Of a DNA stretch of 64,000 nt, positions 8,380 through 16,929 are shown one piece after another. The stretch is from assembly GCA_003242895.1 (NCBI GenBank), contig QKMY01000045.1, positions 124,001 through 188,000 of the forward strand. The letters run 5' to 3'. Each line of letters starts with the position of its first letter. The first letter of the stretch is position 1. Below the pieces are notes generated by a model that made no database searches, had not been told where the DNA came from, and saw nothing but the letters and a program-made list of their open reading frames with translations. The DNA comes from Candidatus Margulisiibacteriota bacterium (GTDB lineage: Bacteria > Margulisbacteria > Riflemargulisbacteria > GWF2-39-127). The position numbers and the translations under genes were made by a program.

Positions 8380-9606
8380 CTAAAACACGCCTGCCTCCTG
8401 AAGCACAAGACTCATACTATCCAACCTTTTTCGCAGTGTATGATCCCGCAGCATTCTCTCATGTCCTGCCTGACCAATCCTCTCGCGTTCAGTATCGTGA
8501 CGAAGGTAATAGTCTGCGAGGATTTCCGCCTCTTCAATTGACTCGAAAGCGACAACCTCTTTCCCGATGTCAAAATACTGAGGCAACTCTGAGGTGAATT
8601 TTACCAGACACAAGGTTTTACTCGCAGCTATCTCAAAAATACGCATGGAAACCGCATCGATGAAAAGCCTGGTCATGGTCAATCCGATTTTTGCGCCTTT
8701 ATAGACATCTGACATCTGCTCACCCCATTGGCAGTACCCATGAAACGTCAAATTACCGGTGCAGGTTAAATTCTGCCACACACCTTCGTCTCCCCATAAA
8801 GAAAAACCATAGGGCGCGAGTCTGCGGATAATGGCCTCCCGGAACCTCCTGTCCGATTCATGGGATAAGGTATCAGCGATCATTTCGGATAAAAAACGTT
8901 TGTCTTTCGGCTGCCCGTCTGCAATTGCATTAATAATCTCATTTTCGTATAAGGGAGCTAAGTCCTCTATATTTAGTCCGTATTTATCATCTTCCAACAG
9001 CAATTTCGGCACAATATAATGACAAATATCCTGATTCTGTTTCTCAAATATCTCATCGAAAAAGTTGATCAGATTATTATCAATTATCTCGCGGGAGTTA
9101 GGATAATATTTATATAAAGCGTCAAGTAAATTGTGGTACTCGTTCCGGGGAGCATAGTTACCACCAACAAAAGCGATATTCGATTGATAGTTCTTAGTAG
9201 CAGGCTTGTTCATTACGAGCGATTTCTCATCAACAGCCAGCGGGAGCAAAAATACGTTTTTATAGCCTGCCTTACGAAACTTATCGTAATCCTCCTGACA
9301 ACACTCGAACACAAACGTATAATCAGAAACGAAATGTTTGCTAAAGAGCAATCTATTGACTACTGCATCCACTCCCCAAAACACATATGGAAGCTTATCT
9401 CTTTTCGCTATTTCTGCAAGGATAAACTGAAAATTAACAGAAAAAAGAATATCAGGCTTGCTTTTTTCGTATTCTGCGATGCACTCATTAACTGTTGTAA
9501 CGTAAACGATCTGATGTCCGATATCTTCAAGATAAAACCGAAGCCAATTAATATAGCTTAGTCCGGCTTCTTTTGCCAAAAATAATATGGTCATTTTTTT
9601 GCTCAT
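8380..9606 (-). CDS. CgeB-like glycosyltransferase (DUF3880 plus GT-B C-terminal domain)
   Basis: The 408-residue protein has the two halves of CgeB-type enzymes. The N-terminal DUF3880-like half contains DILFSVNFQFILAEI, YVFWGVDAVV, and NIAFVGGNYAPR. The C-terminal GT-B half contains FHGYCQWGEQMSDVYKGAKIGL, an acidic FEIAASKTLCLVKFTSELPQYF segment and repeated short helices. No transmembrane segment is visible. CgeB-family enzymes modify spore coat, flagellar or surface structures; flagellin and MAF loci often carry one. Here it lies between the 4,6-dehydratase and NeuA-HAD genes, consistent with transferring or extending a nonulosonate-containing glycan. The C-terminal motif order is clear, but donor and acceptor are unknown. 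Confidence 0.82.
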   Translation of the reverse strand: MSKKMTILFLAKEAGLSYINWLRFYLEDIGHQIVYVTTVNECIAEYEKSKPDILFSVNFQFILAEIAKRDKLPYVFWGVDAVVNRLLFSKHFVSDYTFVFECCQEDYDKFRKAGYKNVFLLPLAVDEKSLVMNKPATKNYQSNIAFVGGNYAPRNEYHNLLDALYKYYPNSREIIDNNLINFFDEIFEKQNQDICHYIVPKLLLEDDKYGLNIEDLAPLYENEIINAIADGQPKDKRFLSEMIADTLSHESDRRFREAIIRRLAPYGFSLWGDEGVWQNLTCTGNLTFHGYCQWGEQMSDVYKGAKIGLTMTRLFIDAVSMRIFEIAASKTLCLVKFTSELPQYFDIGKEVVAFESIEEAEILADYYLRHDTERERIGQAGHERMLRDHTLRKRLDSMSLVLQEAGVF

Positions 9607-9650
9607 AACTAGAGTACTTTCACTATTCTTCGAAAAAATTCATACCGTCA

Positions 9651-10787
9651 TTATTCTTTAAGGATGAGATCTGCTAATTCCCTCACAACCCCTTGCCCGC
9701 CATTCTTCGACAAGACAAGATCAGCCTGAGTTTTAATACTCTCGACAGCATCAGCCGGACAAACACTGATGCCCACACACTGAAAGGCGGACAGATCATT
9801 GAGATCATCGCCGATATATGCAATCGCAGCCCGATCAATACCTGTCAGCAGGGCAAGTTCGCAGATCACTGCACCTTTATCCTGAATCCCTTTATAAACG
9901 AAATCAGCTTTAATTTTTTGTGCCCGGTAGTCGGTTATCGTACTGGATTCACCTGTGATTATTGCGGTTTTGATACCTCTTTCACGCAATAGTTCGATAC
10001 CCTTCCCGTCCCTCGTATTGAATTTCTTCAGTTCTTTCCCGGTTTCATCATAGTACATGCCGCTATCGGTAAGTACTCCGTCGACATCAACAGCCACCAG
10101 CTTGACGCCTTTAAGGCTATCATGGAGCGTTGCTTCCTGTCTCAACTTAATCAATTTTTCGACAGCGTGCCAGTCAGAAAGTTCGTCAATTTCGATCGCA
10201 GTATTTTCCGGCATTTCGTAGATGCCGATCCTGCCTCCCAGACGACACTGTGATTGGGTCAGGACGCTTCGTTTCGTGATGTAAAAAGCGCCATTTTCCA
10301 TGATCACGCCGTTGTAGTCCTGTCTGCGAGGACGGTTCAAGGGATCATAGCTCAAAGGAGTCCCGGCGATATCCCAGTAAAATCTTTTTTGATTAACCCC
10401 GGTTACTAAAGAATCCAGATTTTCTGCGTTAAATTTTTTGTAGGCATTAACGAAATCTAGCGGTTCAGTTAACGGAGACGTTGCCTGGATTGTAACGATG
10501 ACATCAAAATCCACGATGTCGGCAATATGCAGCATGACTGATTCTGTGCTGGAGGTGTCGGTTGCCAATTCCGCCGGTCGCATGATGATCTCTACGTCCA
10601 GATTCAAAGATCGTACGACATCGGCGATCTCCTGTGAATCCGTTGATACGACCACTTTATCAAAAATCCCGGAATTGTATGCTGATTCGAGGGTCCAGGC
10701 ACACAGAGGTTTCCCGGCCATCAGTTTTATATTTTTCTTAGGAATGCTTTTTGAGCCGCCGCGAAGAGGGATAAGGGCTATTATCAT
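9651..10787 (-). CDS. neuA: CMP-nonulosonate cytidylyltransferase fused to a KdsC-like HAD phosphatase
   Basis: Residues 1-215 form a NeuA-type cytidylyltransferase: PLRGGSKSIPKKNIKLMAGKPL is the CTP-binding loop, with VVSTDSQEIADV and TIQATSPLT following. Residues 220-378 form a HAD phosphatase of the KdsC type, with VAVDVDGVLTDSG (nucleophile Asp), TGESSTITDYRAQ, KGIQDKG and GDDLNDLSAF. The pairing suggests that one polypeptide dephosphorylates a nonulosonate 9-phosphate and activates it as the CMP-sugar, as in animal CMP-sialate synthetases that carry a C-terminal HAD domain. The first codons overlap the neuB stop by 4 bases (ATGA), indicating translational coupling. The product should be the donor for the neighbouring MAF enzymes. 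Which nonulosonate is made cannot be decided here. Confidence 0.9.
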   Translation of the reverse strand: MIIALIPLRGGSKSIPKKNIKLMAGKPLCAWTLESAYNSGIFDKVVVSTDSQEIADVVRSLNLDVEIIMRPAELATDTSSTESVMLHIADIVDFDVIVTIQATSPLTEPLDFVNAYKKFNAENLDSLVTGVNQKRFYWDIAGTPLSYDPLNRPRRQDYNGVIMENGAFYITKRSVLTQSQCRLGGRIGIYEMPENTAIEIDELSDWHAVEKLIKLRQEATLHDSLKGVKLVAVDVDGVLTDSGMYYDETGKELKKFNTRDGKGIELLRERGIKTAIITGESSTITDYRAQKIKADFVYKGIQDKGAVICELALLTGIDRAAIAYIGDDLNDLSAFQCVGISVCPADAVESIKTQADLVLSKNGGQGVVRELADLILKE

Positions 10788-11659
10788 TTGATATCGTATT
10801 CTCCTATTTTTCGTTTCAGTTTTTTCCGTTGTACCAGCTCGATATCTAAGATCTCTTTTGGTTTGTATTTCATGGTTTTGTCAACGGCCCGAAGATCTCT
10901 CGTTAGCCTGCGAAGACCGTCCGGCTCGAGACTGGCAGCGTGATCAGTACCTTTCCAGGTCCTATCAAGAGTAAAATGACGTTCAAAATATTCAGCCCCC
11001 AAGACCATTGCACCGATATCAACAGAAATACCCAAATGATGCCCGGAGAAGCCAATTGCCTTTACTTTTTTTCCATAGGCTTGTTTTAATCGCGTTATTT
11101 CCATAAGACAAACATCGTCCATCGGGACCGGATAGCCGGAAACACAGTGATAAATTACCACGTCCTTAGTCCTATTAAACCTATCGAAAAACGAAATAAT
11201 ACGTTCTTCTTCTTTTTGGGTTGTCATACCAAAGGATATATGAATAATCCCCGGGAAATTAATTGCAATATATTCCATCATCTCAAAATCCAGATTAGCA
11301 GCCGACGGGATTTTCAGCATGTTGGGCTGCAAAGAAATAATGTCTCTGGCGGAATCAATATCCCACACGGAAGAGGAATAGCCGATCCCCCAGTCCTTGC
11401 ACCATATCTGCAGCTGCTTGTGCTGTTCAAGGTCGAATTCTAAAAACTCCCGATGTTCGCCATAGGTCGCACCAAACGAATGCATTGGATTAGGATGCGG
11501 AGTATTATACTCTGCCTCGGTAAGGAGTGCGCGGGGATTACGTTTCTGGAATTTGACGACATCTGCTTTGCAGAATAGAGCCGCCATTTTGATCATCTCA
11601 TGGGCAATTTCCATGTCCCCTTTATGATTACATCCTATTTCAGCGATTATTACCGGCAT
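10784..11659 (-). CDS. neuB: NeuB-family nonulosonate synthase without SAF domain
   Basis: NeuB-type enzymes condense PEP with an N-acyl hexosamine (or its phosphate) to form sialic-type nine-carbon acids. The TIM barrel is clear: IIAEIGCNHKGD, VVKFQKRNPRALLT, YSSSVWDIDSA, LKIPSAANLDFEMM, YHCVSGYPVP, GFSGHHLGISVDIGAMVLGA (in parts), FERHFTLDRTWKGTDHAASL. Those segments contain the metal-binding His/Glu and PEP-binding Lys positions. At 291 residues it ends just after the barrel and lacks the about 60-residue C-terminal SAF (antifreeze-like) domain of classical NeuB, LegI and PseI. Barrel-only homologues exist. A good SD (AAAGGGGACC) precedes ATG 11659. It forms an operon with the overlapping NeuA-HAD gene. 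Confidence 0.9.
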   Translation of the reverse strand: MPVIIAEIGCNHKGDMEIAHEMIKMAALFCKADVVKFQKRNPRALLTEAEYNTPHPNPMHSFGATYGEHREFLEFDLEQHKQLQIWCKDWGIGYSSSVWDIDSARDIISLQPNMLKIPSAANLDFEMMEYIAINFPGIIHISFGMTTQKEEERIISFFDRFNRTKDVVIYHCVSGYPVPMDDVCLMEITRLKQAYGKKVKAIGFSGHHLGISVDIGAMVLGAEYFERHFTLDRTWKGTDHAASLEPDGLRRLTRDLRAVDKTMKYKPKEILDIELVQRKKLKRKIGEYDIK

Positions 11660-11717
11660 ATTGGTCCCCTTTAAATAAACAGTTCAGTATTTACACTATA
11701 TCAAAAATATAAAAGCA

Positions 11718-13643
11718 TTACTTTACTAATTCATGGTGTCCGAGCGCACTTTGCAGGTTACCTTTAAGCAGGCTGCAGGCTCTTTCCAATGACAGGAAGA
11801 GACGAAGAATGTTGATATATTTTTTCCGGTATCTTTTTTCTTCACTCAGATTATGGTAATTCTGAAAATTAACTTTGCTCGCCCTGATTATTGCTGCAGG
11901 TATATGCATATCCAGCAGCCTCATGAATGAAGCTGAATTACTGTACGACCGGGCTATTTCGTTATGCAGGAAATCGTATTTTTCTCTCAAGTGTCTTCGT
12001 GCGATCTCTTCACGGCAATACTGTATCCACTGGTCAAAAGCCTGGCAGCTCTCAATACACTTATTGACATGTGCCGTTGCTAGTTCCAGTTCTTTTGGAG
12101 TTCTTTCGCAATAACAATTAAAGATTTCCTTAAAGATGACCTCGTTATTAAAATAATGAACGATCTCGGAAAAAGATACTCTCTGCGCGCCATCGATCCG
12201 GGCGCCTTTTTCGGTAAGGTTAAAAACCGGAGCTTTCATATGAGAACAATAGCCGCCAAGACTTGTAATAAAAAATCGAAAATCTTCCCAGGTTGGAACT
12301 GGCCGGCTATCATAATCAGGAACATAAAACACCTCTTTTTCGACAATCTGATGAGCACTCGTCTCAATGTTGCCATCAGCCGTTGAGCTGCCAGGCTTGC
12401 GAGTCCTGGAATACGTTTTTCCGTCTCTTTCAATAATATCGATAGTATTCGTGACCGAAGATCCGCCGGCATGATCTGTACTAGCCAGGCTCAAGTCCTG
12501 CCCGACCAATATGACCGGATCAGCACCCAATTTGTCAGCGAGCATTAAAGTAAGCATCGCGACAGTGTTGATATCGTTAAAAGTTGCTGCATCCGGAAAG
12601 GCTAATTTCTCGAAAACAAAGTCATACAAGCCATCTCCGGCAACCACAAATCTAATCGGTCCCTGCCAGCAATCAAGCAACCCGGAATAGGTATTACTAC
12701 TCGTCACCAGGAGGATATCTTTTGTCAAATGAGGGTTCTCTTCGAAATATCTATATTTAGTCGGCGGCGGGTCGGTCGCTGTCACGATATCAGGAACAAT
12801 CCCGTACTCGATAAGCACTTTGAACGCCGTATCTGCGACAATAAAAACAGCTTTTTCCCGGATCCTCTTCAAATCAGGGAGATAATTATTCAGGGACGGT
12901 CCGGCTGCCACACACACAAACGGCAGATTACGAAATTTGCCAAACAAGCCATCAACATTAGGCTCGATAAATAAATGCCTAATATTTTTGAACCGGTTCT
13001 CGATCATCATAGTACCGCGGACCATAGCCGTTTTATCAATAACCGATCTCTCGACAACAAAATCTTGAACAACCCTGCTGATTGTCCCTGCGTCCTCCAA
13101 ATAATATTTCGTGACCGTATTCCAGTTAATCATGATCCGATTTCCCAAATTGAGCCACTGTGCACCGCGCAAAGCCCTGAGCTTATCAAGCGTCAATTCC
13201 CCCACGATAAAGCTGATATTCTTGTGTAAAATAACGCCTGTAGTATCTTGATAATGAAGCATTAGCTTGAACAAAGTTTTGTCCGGCTCAATAATAATAA
13301 GTTCCTTTAACCAGGTTATTTTGTCCAGTAACGGTAAGAGATGATATCCAAACCCGAAACCCACAATGATACCAAACACTGCAGAGTTGAGTTCGCAGGA
13401 ATGCCGCTGCGAAAATAGTGCCGCAAAATCTTCGGCTTCTTTTTGCGGATCACCTTGGTCGTGGTAATAAAAATCTTGGTTGCCTACCTTTATCTTACAA
13501 TTCGGAAGGCCACTGTCTGACAAACAATATGTATAATCTTCCGGTATAACTAATTGCACTATTTCCTGCGCCAGCTTTTCGTTCCGGGCTTTCAAGGCTT
13601 CCAGGTTTTTTTGGTAGATTGGCTTATCTGGTAGTTCTGTCAT
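11718..13643 (-). CDS. MAF/DUF115 glycosyltransferase, paralogue 2
   Basis: This is a 641-residue MAF protein with the same three-part layout as its paralogues. The N-terminal Rossmann-like domain has GFGFGYHLLPLLDK and ELIIIEPDKTLF. The DUF115 core has AAGPSLNNYLPDL, FIVADTAFKVLIEYGIVPDIVTATDP (in parts, about 244-290) and ILVGQDLSLASTDHAGGSS. The C-terminal helical domain contains KGARIDGAQRVSFSEI. It is the last gene upstream of neuB (59 bases apart, same strand), so donor synthesis and transfer may be co-expressed. It lacks the insertion seen in paralogue 1. Divergence among paralogues is strong in the C-terminal third, which could reflect different flagellin substrates. Confidence 0.9.
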   Translation of the reverse strand: MTELPDKPIYQKNLEALKARNEKLAQEIVQLVIPEDYTYCLSDSGLPNCKIKVGNQDFYYHDQGDPQKEAEDFAALFSQRHSCELNSAVFGIIVGFGFGYHLLPLLDKITWLKELIIIEPDKTLFKLMLHYQDTTGVILHKNISFIVGELTLDKLRALRGAQWLNLGNRIMINWNTVTKYYLEDAGTISRVVQDFVVERSVIDKTAMVRGTMMIENRFKNIRHLFIEPNVDGLFGKFRNLPFVCVAAGPSLNNYLPDLKRIREKAVFIVADTAFKVLIEYGIVPDIVTATDPPPTKYRYFEENPHLTKDILLVTSSNTYSGLLDCWQGPIRFVVAGDGLYDFVFEKLAFPDAATFNDINTVAMLTLMLADKLGADPVILVGQDLSLASTDHAGGSSVTNTIDIIERDGKTYSRTRKPGSSTADGNIETSAHQIVEKEVFYVPDYDSRPVPTWEDFRFFITSLGGYCSHMKAPVFNLTEKGARIDGAQRVSFSEIVHYFNNEVIFKEIFNCYCERTPKELELATAHVNKCIESCQAFDQWIQYCREEIARRHLREKYDFLHNEIARSYSNSASFMRLLDMHIPAAIIRASKVNFQNYHNLSEEKRYRKKYINILRLFLSLERACSLLKGNLQSALGHHELVK

Positions 13644-13768
13644 AGTTTTCTTGCCTTTATTTATACTATAAGTCCTTATGTTACTATTCGGATGTCCTAC
13701 TATTTTTAAATTATATCATTTGTATGAAGGGATGTTGTTGCGGCGAATCCGCTCTTCCGGAATTAGCC

Positions 13769-13797
13769 TGTGGGCGTACCGCCGGCACGCCCGCACA
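13769..13797. repeat. GC-rich imperfect hairpin in divergent intergenic region
   Basis: TGTGGGCGT (13769-13777) faces ACGCCCGCACA (13787-13797) around a CG-rich loop, an imperfect stem with one bulge. It lies between divergently transcribed genes, where no rho-independent terminator is expected, and is much richer in G+C than its surroundings. It is probably a small dispersed palindrome. The rest of the 265-base intergenic region shows no gene. Confidence 0.45.
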
Positions 13798-13861
13798 CAA
13801 AATCAAGAGCTACTACAATAATTCACGTATCCAGTCCATTAACATTATGAAACCCTTCATC

Positions 13862-13873
13862 TTATGATACAAT
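13862..13873 (+). promoter_or_regulatory. Likely -10 element for the ulosonate operon
   Basis: TTATGATACAAT provides TACAAT (13868-13873) preceded by a TG-type extension, 35 bases before ATG 13909. No convincing -35 is visible at the right distance. It is the only good promoter-like site ahead of the plus-strand operon that starts here. Confidence 0.4.
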
Positions 13874-13908
13874 ATTAAGAAATAGTCTACAAAAAGGTCA
13901 GCATAGTA

Positions 13909-15294
13909 ATGGCACCCAAGGTTTCGATTATCGTCAGGTCAAGAAACGAAGAACGCTGGATCACTCCTTGCCTGAAGTCAGTTTTCAACCAGACATTTAA
14001 GGATTTTGAAGTAATCCTTGTTGATAATAAAAGTACGGACAAGACCGTCGAAAAAGCCAAACAATTCGAGGTGACCGTTGTCGAAATCGACAAATACCTT
14101 CCGGGAAAAGCGATCAACGTCGGCATAGAAGCCTCCTGCGGCAGCTATATTGCAATACTATCCTCTCATTGTATTCCGACCAACGAATTCTGGCTCGAAA
14201 ACCTCGTCAGGAACCTCGATGAAGATACCAACCAGGAAATCGCGGGAGTCTATGGCAGACAAGAGCCGCTCGCCTTCACCCATGATCTTGATAAACGCGA
14301 TCTCCTGATAACCTTTGGGTTAGACCGGCGCGTCCAGATTAAAGACAGTTTTTTTCATAATGCCAATAGCCTTGTCAGAAAGTCTGTTGTCGAGACGATC
14401 CCTTTCGACGACACCGCAACTAATATCGAAGACCGGTTATGGGGCAAAGAAATAATTAACCATGGCTACAAAATAGTCTATGAACCTCAGGCCAGTGTCT
14501 ATCACCACCACGGCATTCATCAATCAGGAGACCCGCAACGCGCCCATAATATAGTCAAGATCATGGAATCGATGAACGAAAAAGAATTTTCTTCGAAAAA
14601 AATCAATCATCTTGATCTCAATATCATGGGTATTATTACTGCTAAAGGCGATCCCTTTATGTTCAATAATAAACCGTTGATCGAGTATACGATAAAGAGC
14701 GCCCAGCAATCAAAGCTATTAAATAATCTTATTGTTTCTACTGATAGCGTTAAAACCAAAGAAATAGCGCAAGCACACGGGGTGAATGTCCCGTTCCTTC
14801 GGCCTCAGAAACTATCTAATGACGATATCGGTGTCGAGGCGGTCCTTCAATACACCTTAGACCAACTGGAAAAGAGTAATATTTTTCCGGATATTATTGT
14901 TTATCTTTCTATTATCCAACCGTTCCGTCCGGTATTCCTGATCGATGAACTCATTAGTATGATGCTGAAAAAAGGGTTTGACTCGGTCCTTCCCGGCTAT
15001 CCTTCCTATAAGTCCTGCTGGATAAAAAAAGAAGGCAGCTTAGTGCGGGTGGACGAAGGCTTCGTTGCCAGTTCGCAAAAACATCCGATACATATCGGCT
15101 ATGCTGGACTTGCCTGCGTTACTTATGCCGAGTTCATCCGAAAAGGCCATTTACTGGGAAATAACGTCGGTATTTCCGAAATTGTCGATTTTTACTCGAC
15201 CATAGAGCTTAAAACCCCGGCAAGTTTCGAACTTGCGGAAAAAGCGTTCCCCTATTGGTGGGCTAAGCAAGAGGAGTACTCAGTCCAACGATGA
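13909..15294 (+). CDS. GT2 glycosyltransferase fused to a degenerate CMP-sugar synthetase domain
   Basis: Residues 1-230 are a family 2 glycosyltransferase (VSIIVRSRNEERWI, ILVDNKSTDKTVEKA, LSSHCIPTNEFW, FHNANSLVRKS, NIEDRLWGKEII). Residues about 240-455 align along their length with the CMP-sugar synthetase encoded at 17857 (IVSTDSVKTKEIAQAHGVNV, VPFLRPQKL, IVYLSIIQPFRPVFLI, GYPSYKSCWIKKEG). The CTP-binding signature is lost, however: where the paralogue has ILARGGSKGLPGKN this one reads IITAKGDPFMFNNKP. The second domain is therefore probably catalytically dead and may bind or channel the CMP-sugar made by the paralogue. The stop overlaps the next start by 4 bases, so it is coupled to the isomerase gene. 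The fusion has no named equivalent that I recognise. Confidence 0.85.
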   Translation: MAPKVSIIVRSRNEERWITPCLKSVFNQTFKDFEVILVDNKSTDKTVEKAKQFEVTVVEIDKYLPGKAINVGIEASCGSYIAILSSHCIPTNEFWLENLVRNLDEDTNQEIAGVYGRQEPLAFTHDLDKRDLLITFGLDRRVQIKDSFFHNANSLVRKSVVETIPFDDTATNIEDRLWGKEIINHGYKIVYEPQASVYHHHGIHQSGDPQRAHNIVKIMESMNEKEFSSKKINHLDLNIMGIITAKGDPFMFNNKPLIEYTIKSAQQSKLLNNLIVSTDSVKTKEIAQAHGVNVPFLRPQKLSNDDIGVEAVLQYTLDQLEKSNIFPDIIVYLSIIQPFRPVFLIDELISMMLKKGFDSVLPGYPSYKSCWIKKEGSLVRVDEGFVASSQKHPIHIGYAGLACVTYAEFIRKGHLLGNNVGISEIVDFYSTIELKTPASFELAEKAFPYWWAKQEEYSVQR

Positions 15295-16097
15295 AATTAT
15301 CATATGTTGTCTCCACCCATGAGACTAGCTTCACCTCAGTCGCCAGCGGAAACTTAGAGAACAAGGTCCGAATAATCGCTTCATTAGGATATGATGGCAT
15401 AGAACTCGCTATCCGTGACCCGGGAATGCTCGATGTTTCGTCAATCAGAACGCTTCTCAAAAAGTGCGGATTACAACTAGCAGCGATCGGTACCGGACAG
15501 GCTTATGTTGATGAAGGCCTGTTCTTTTCCTCGACGGACGCGGGGATAACCAAACAGGCTATCGAACGGATTAAAGGGCATATTGATCTGGCAGCGCAGT
15601 TCGAAAGCCAGGTTATTGTCGGGTTGCTACGAGGCGAAGGAATCAAAAACAAATTCTTTAGCGCTGACCAGTTCAAGAAAAGCCTGAGAGAAATCTGCGC
15701 TTATGCAGAAAAGAAAAATACCCGGATAGTGATTGAGCCGATCAACCGGTACGAAACTTCGCTTATTAATTGCGTCCGGGAAGCGCTTGATATCATCCAA
15801 GAGATTAACAGTGCTTCACTTTATATCCTGGCAGATACCTTCCATATGAATATCGAAGAACAGCAGCTGCCATCTACGCTTACCATTGCCGCGCCGAAGC
15901 TGGCACATGTCCATATTGCCGATAGCGATCGCTGGTATCCCGGACACGGGCATATTGATTTCGAAGCAATCATAACAACACTGAAGCAGATTAATTATCA
16001 AGGCTTTCTTTCAGGAGAAATGCTGCCAAAACCGGATTTCGAGACAGCGGCAAAAAAGACAATTCAGTATATGAAAGACAAAATAACACGCTATTAG
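15291..16097 (+). CDS. TIM-barrel sugar isomerase/epimerase (IolE/IolI/AP-endonuclease-2 fold)
   Basis: The 268-residue protein has the xylose-isomerase-like TIM barrel of the sugar isomerase/epimerase superfamily: GYDGIELAIRDP, LQLAAIGTGQAYVDEG, VIVGLLRGEG, RIVIEPINRYETS (metal-binding Glu), LADTFHMNIEE (metal-binding Asp and His), KLAHVHIADSDRWYPGHGHIDF (in parts; His and Asp/His ligands) and FLSGEMLPKPD. Such enzymes use a divalent metal to epimerise or isomerise keto sugars, ketoinosose or hydroxypyruvate. ATG 15291 overlaps the previous stop. Next to an IolB-like cupin and a DAHP-synthase-like aldolase, the natural inference is that it shapes the sugar precursor for condensation with PEP. 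The exact substrate is not readable. Confidence 0.85.
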   Translation: MKLSYVVSTHETSFTSVASGNLENKVRIIASLGYDGIELAIRDPGMLDVSSIRTLLKKCGLQLAAIGTGQAYVDEGLFFSSTDAGITKQAIERIKGHIDLAAQFESQVIVGLLRGEGIKNKFFSADQFKKSLREICAYAEKKNTRIVIEPINRYETSLINCVREALDIIQEINSASLYILADTFHMNIEEQQLPSTLTIAAPKLAHVHIADSDRWYPGHGHIDFEAIITTLKQINYQGFLSGEMLPKPDFETAAKKTIQYMKDKITRY

Positions 16098-16112
16098 AGA
16101 AAGGAAACAATT

Positions 16113-16904
16113 ATGACCGGATTCTCATCACAACTTAGGATTAAAGAAGGTCGAAATGACGCCAAGTGGGCTGATACAATGTTTCACTACATCAAAAAAT
16201 TCTCGGTATTTTCTCTGACGGATAACCAGTCAATTGAGTTAACGACCGCAAAAGATGAAGAAGCCGGAGTAGTTATCCTTGAAGGTGTGTGCGATATTGT
16301 CCTCGAAGGAAAAGAACACAAAAACCTCGGCACAAGAAAAAGCGTTTTCGAAGGAATACCTACCGCCGTTTACATTCCCGCCGGCACAAACCTCAAAGTT
16401 ACGGGAACAGAAGTGACCTTCGCTCTCTGTGTCGGAAAATGCTCACAGAAAACTCACTCAGCAATAATTAGACCGGAAGACATTAAAGTCATGCAGGCAG
16501 GAAAAGACAACTGGCATCGCGAAGTCCGAATGATCATCGGCCCGGATTCTCCTGCTCAAAATCTGTTAATCGGAGAAACCCTCAATCCTCCGGGGAACTG
16601 GTCCGGAACTCCTCCACACAAACATGAACACAATAACCTTCCCGGCGAATCACTGCATGAAGAACTCTATTACTTCAAAACTGACAAACCTCAAGGATAT
16701 GGAATAGAAAAGTTTTACTCTCCTGAACATAATATCGATATGCTCATTCCAATCAAAGACGGAACAGTTACTTACATGCCCTACGGATATCACCAGATCG
16801 TCGCCGCACCCGGATACACACTCTATTATCTATTCTTTTTATCCGGTGAGGGGAAAAAACTTGTGGGCATACCTGACAAGGACCATGCCTGGATAACCAA
16901 GTAA
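16113..16904 (+). CDS. IolB-like cupin isomerase (5-deoxy-glucuronate isomerase family)
   Basis: Over 263 residues the protein matches the double-cupin IolB/KduI family closely: IGETLNPPGNWSGTPPHKHE, ESLHEELYYFKTDKPQGYGI, YSPEHNIDMLI, YMPYGYHQIVAAPGYTLYY and FLSGEG. The HKHEHN stretch with the Glu of HEELYYF and the later His of GYHQIV form the metal site. IolB converts 5-deoxy-glucuronate to 2-deoxy-5-keto-gluconate in inositol breakdown. No other inositol-catabolism gene is nearby; the neighbours are a sugar isomerase and PEP-condensing and CMP-activating enzymes. The reaction is probably an aldose-ketose isomerisation of a uronate or deoxy sugar, but the physiological substrate is likely different. 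An AGAAAGGAA ribosome site precedes ATG 16113. Confidence 0.85.
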   Translation: MTGFSSQLRIKEGRNDAKWADTMFHYIKKFSVFSLTDNQSIELTTAKDEEAGVVILEGVCDIVLEGKEHKNLGTRKSVFEGIPTAVYIPAGTNLKVTGTEVTFALCVGKCSQKTHSAIIRPEDIKVMQAGKDNWHREVRMIIGPDSPAQNLLIGETLNPPGNWSGTPPHKHEHNNLPGESLHEELYYFKTDKPQGYGIEKFYSPEHNIDMLIPIKDGTVTYMPYGYHQIVAAPGYTLYYLFFLSGEGKKLVGIPDKDHAWITK

Positions 16905-16929
16905 ATAATACGCTAAAGGAGCTTACACC

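Noticed and set aside
9133-9561. 142-codon plus-strand frame inside the CgeB-like gene
   Set aside because: It is antisense to a well-supported gene, has no recognisable motif and no ribosome site.
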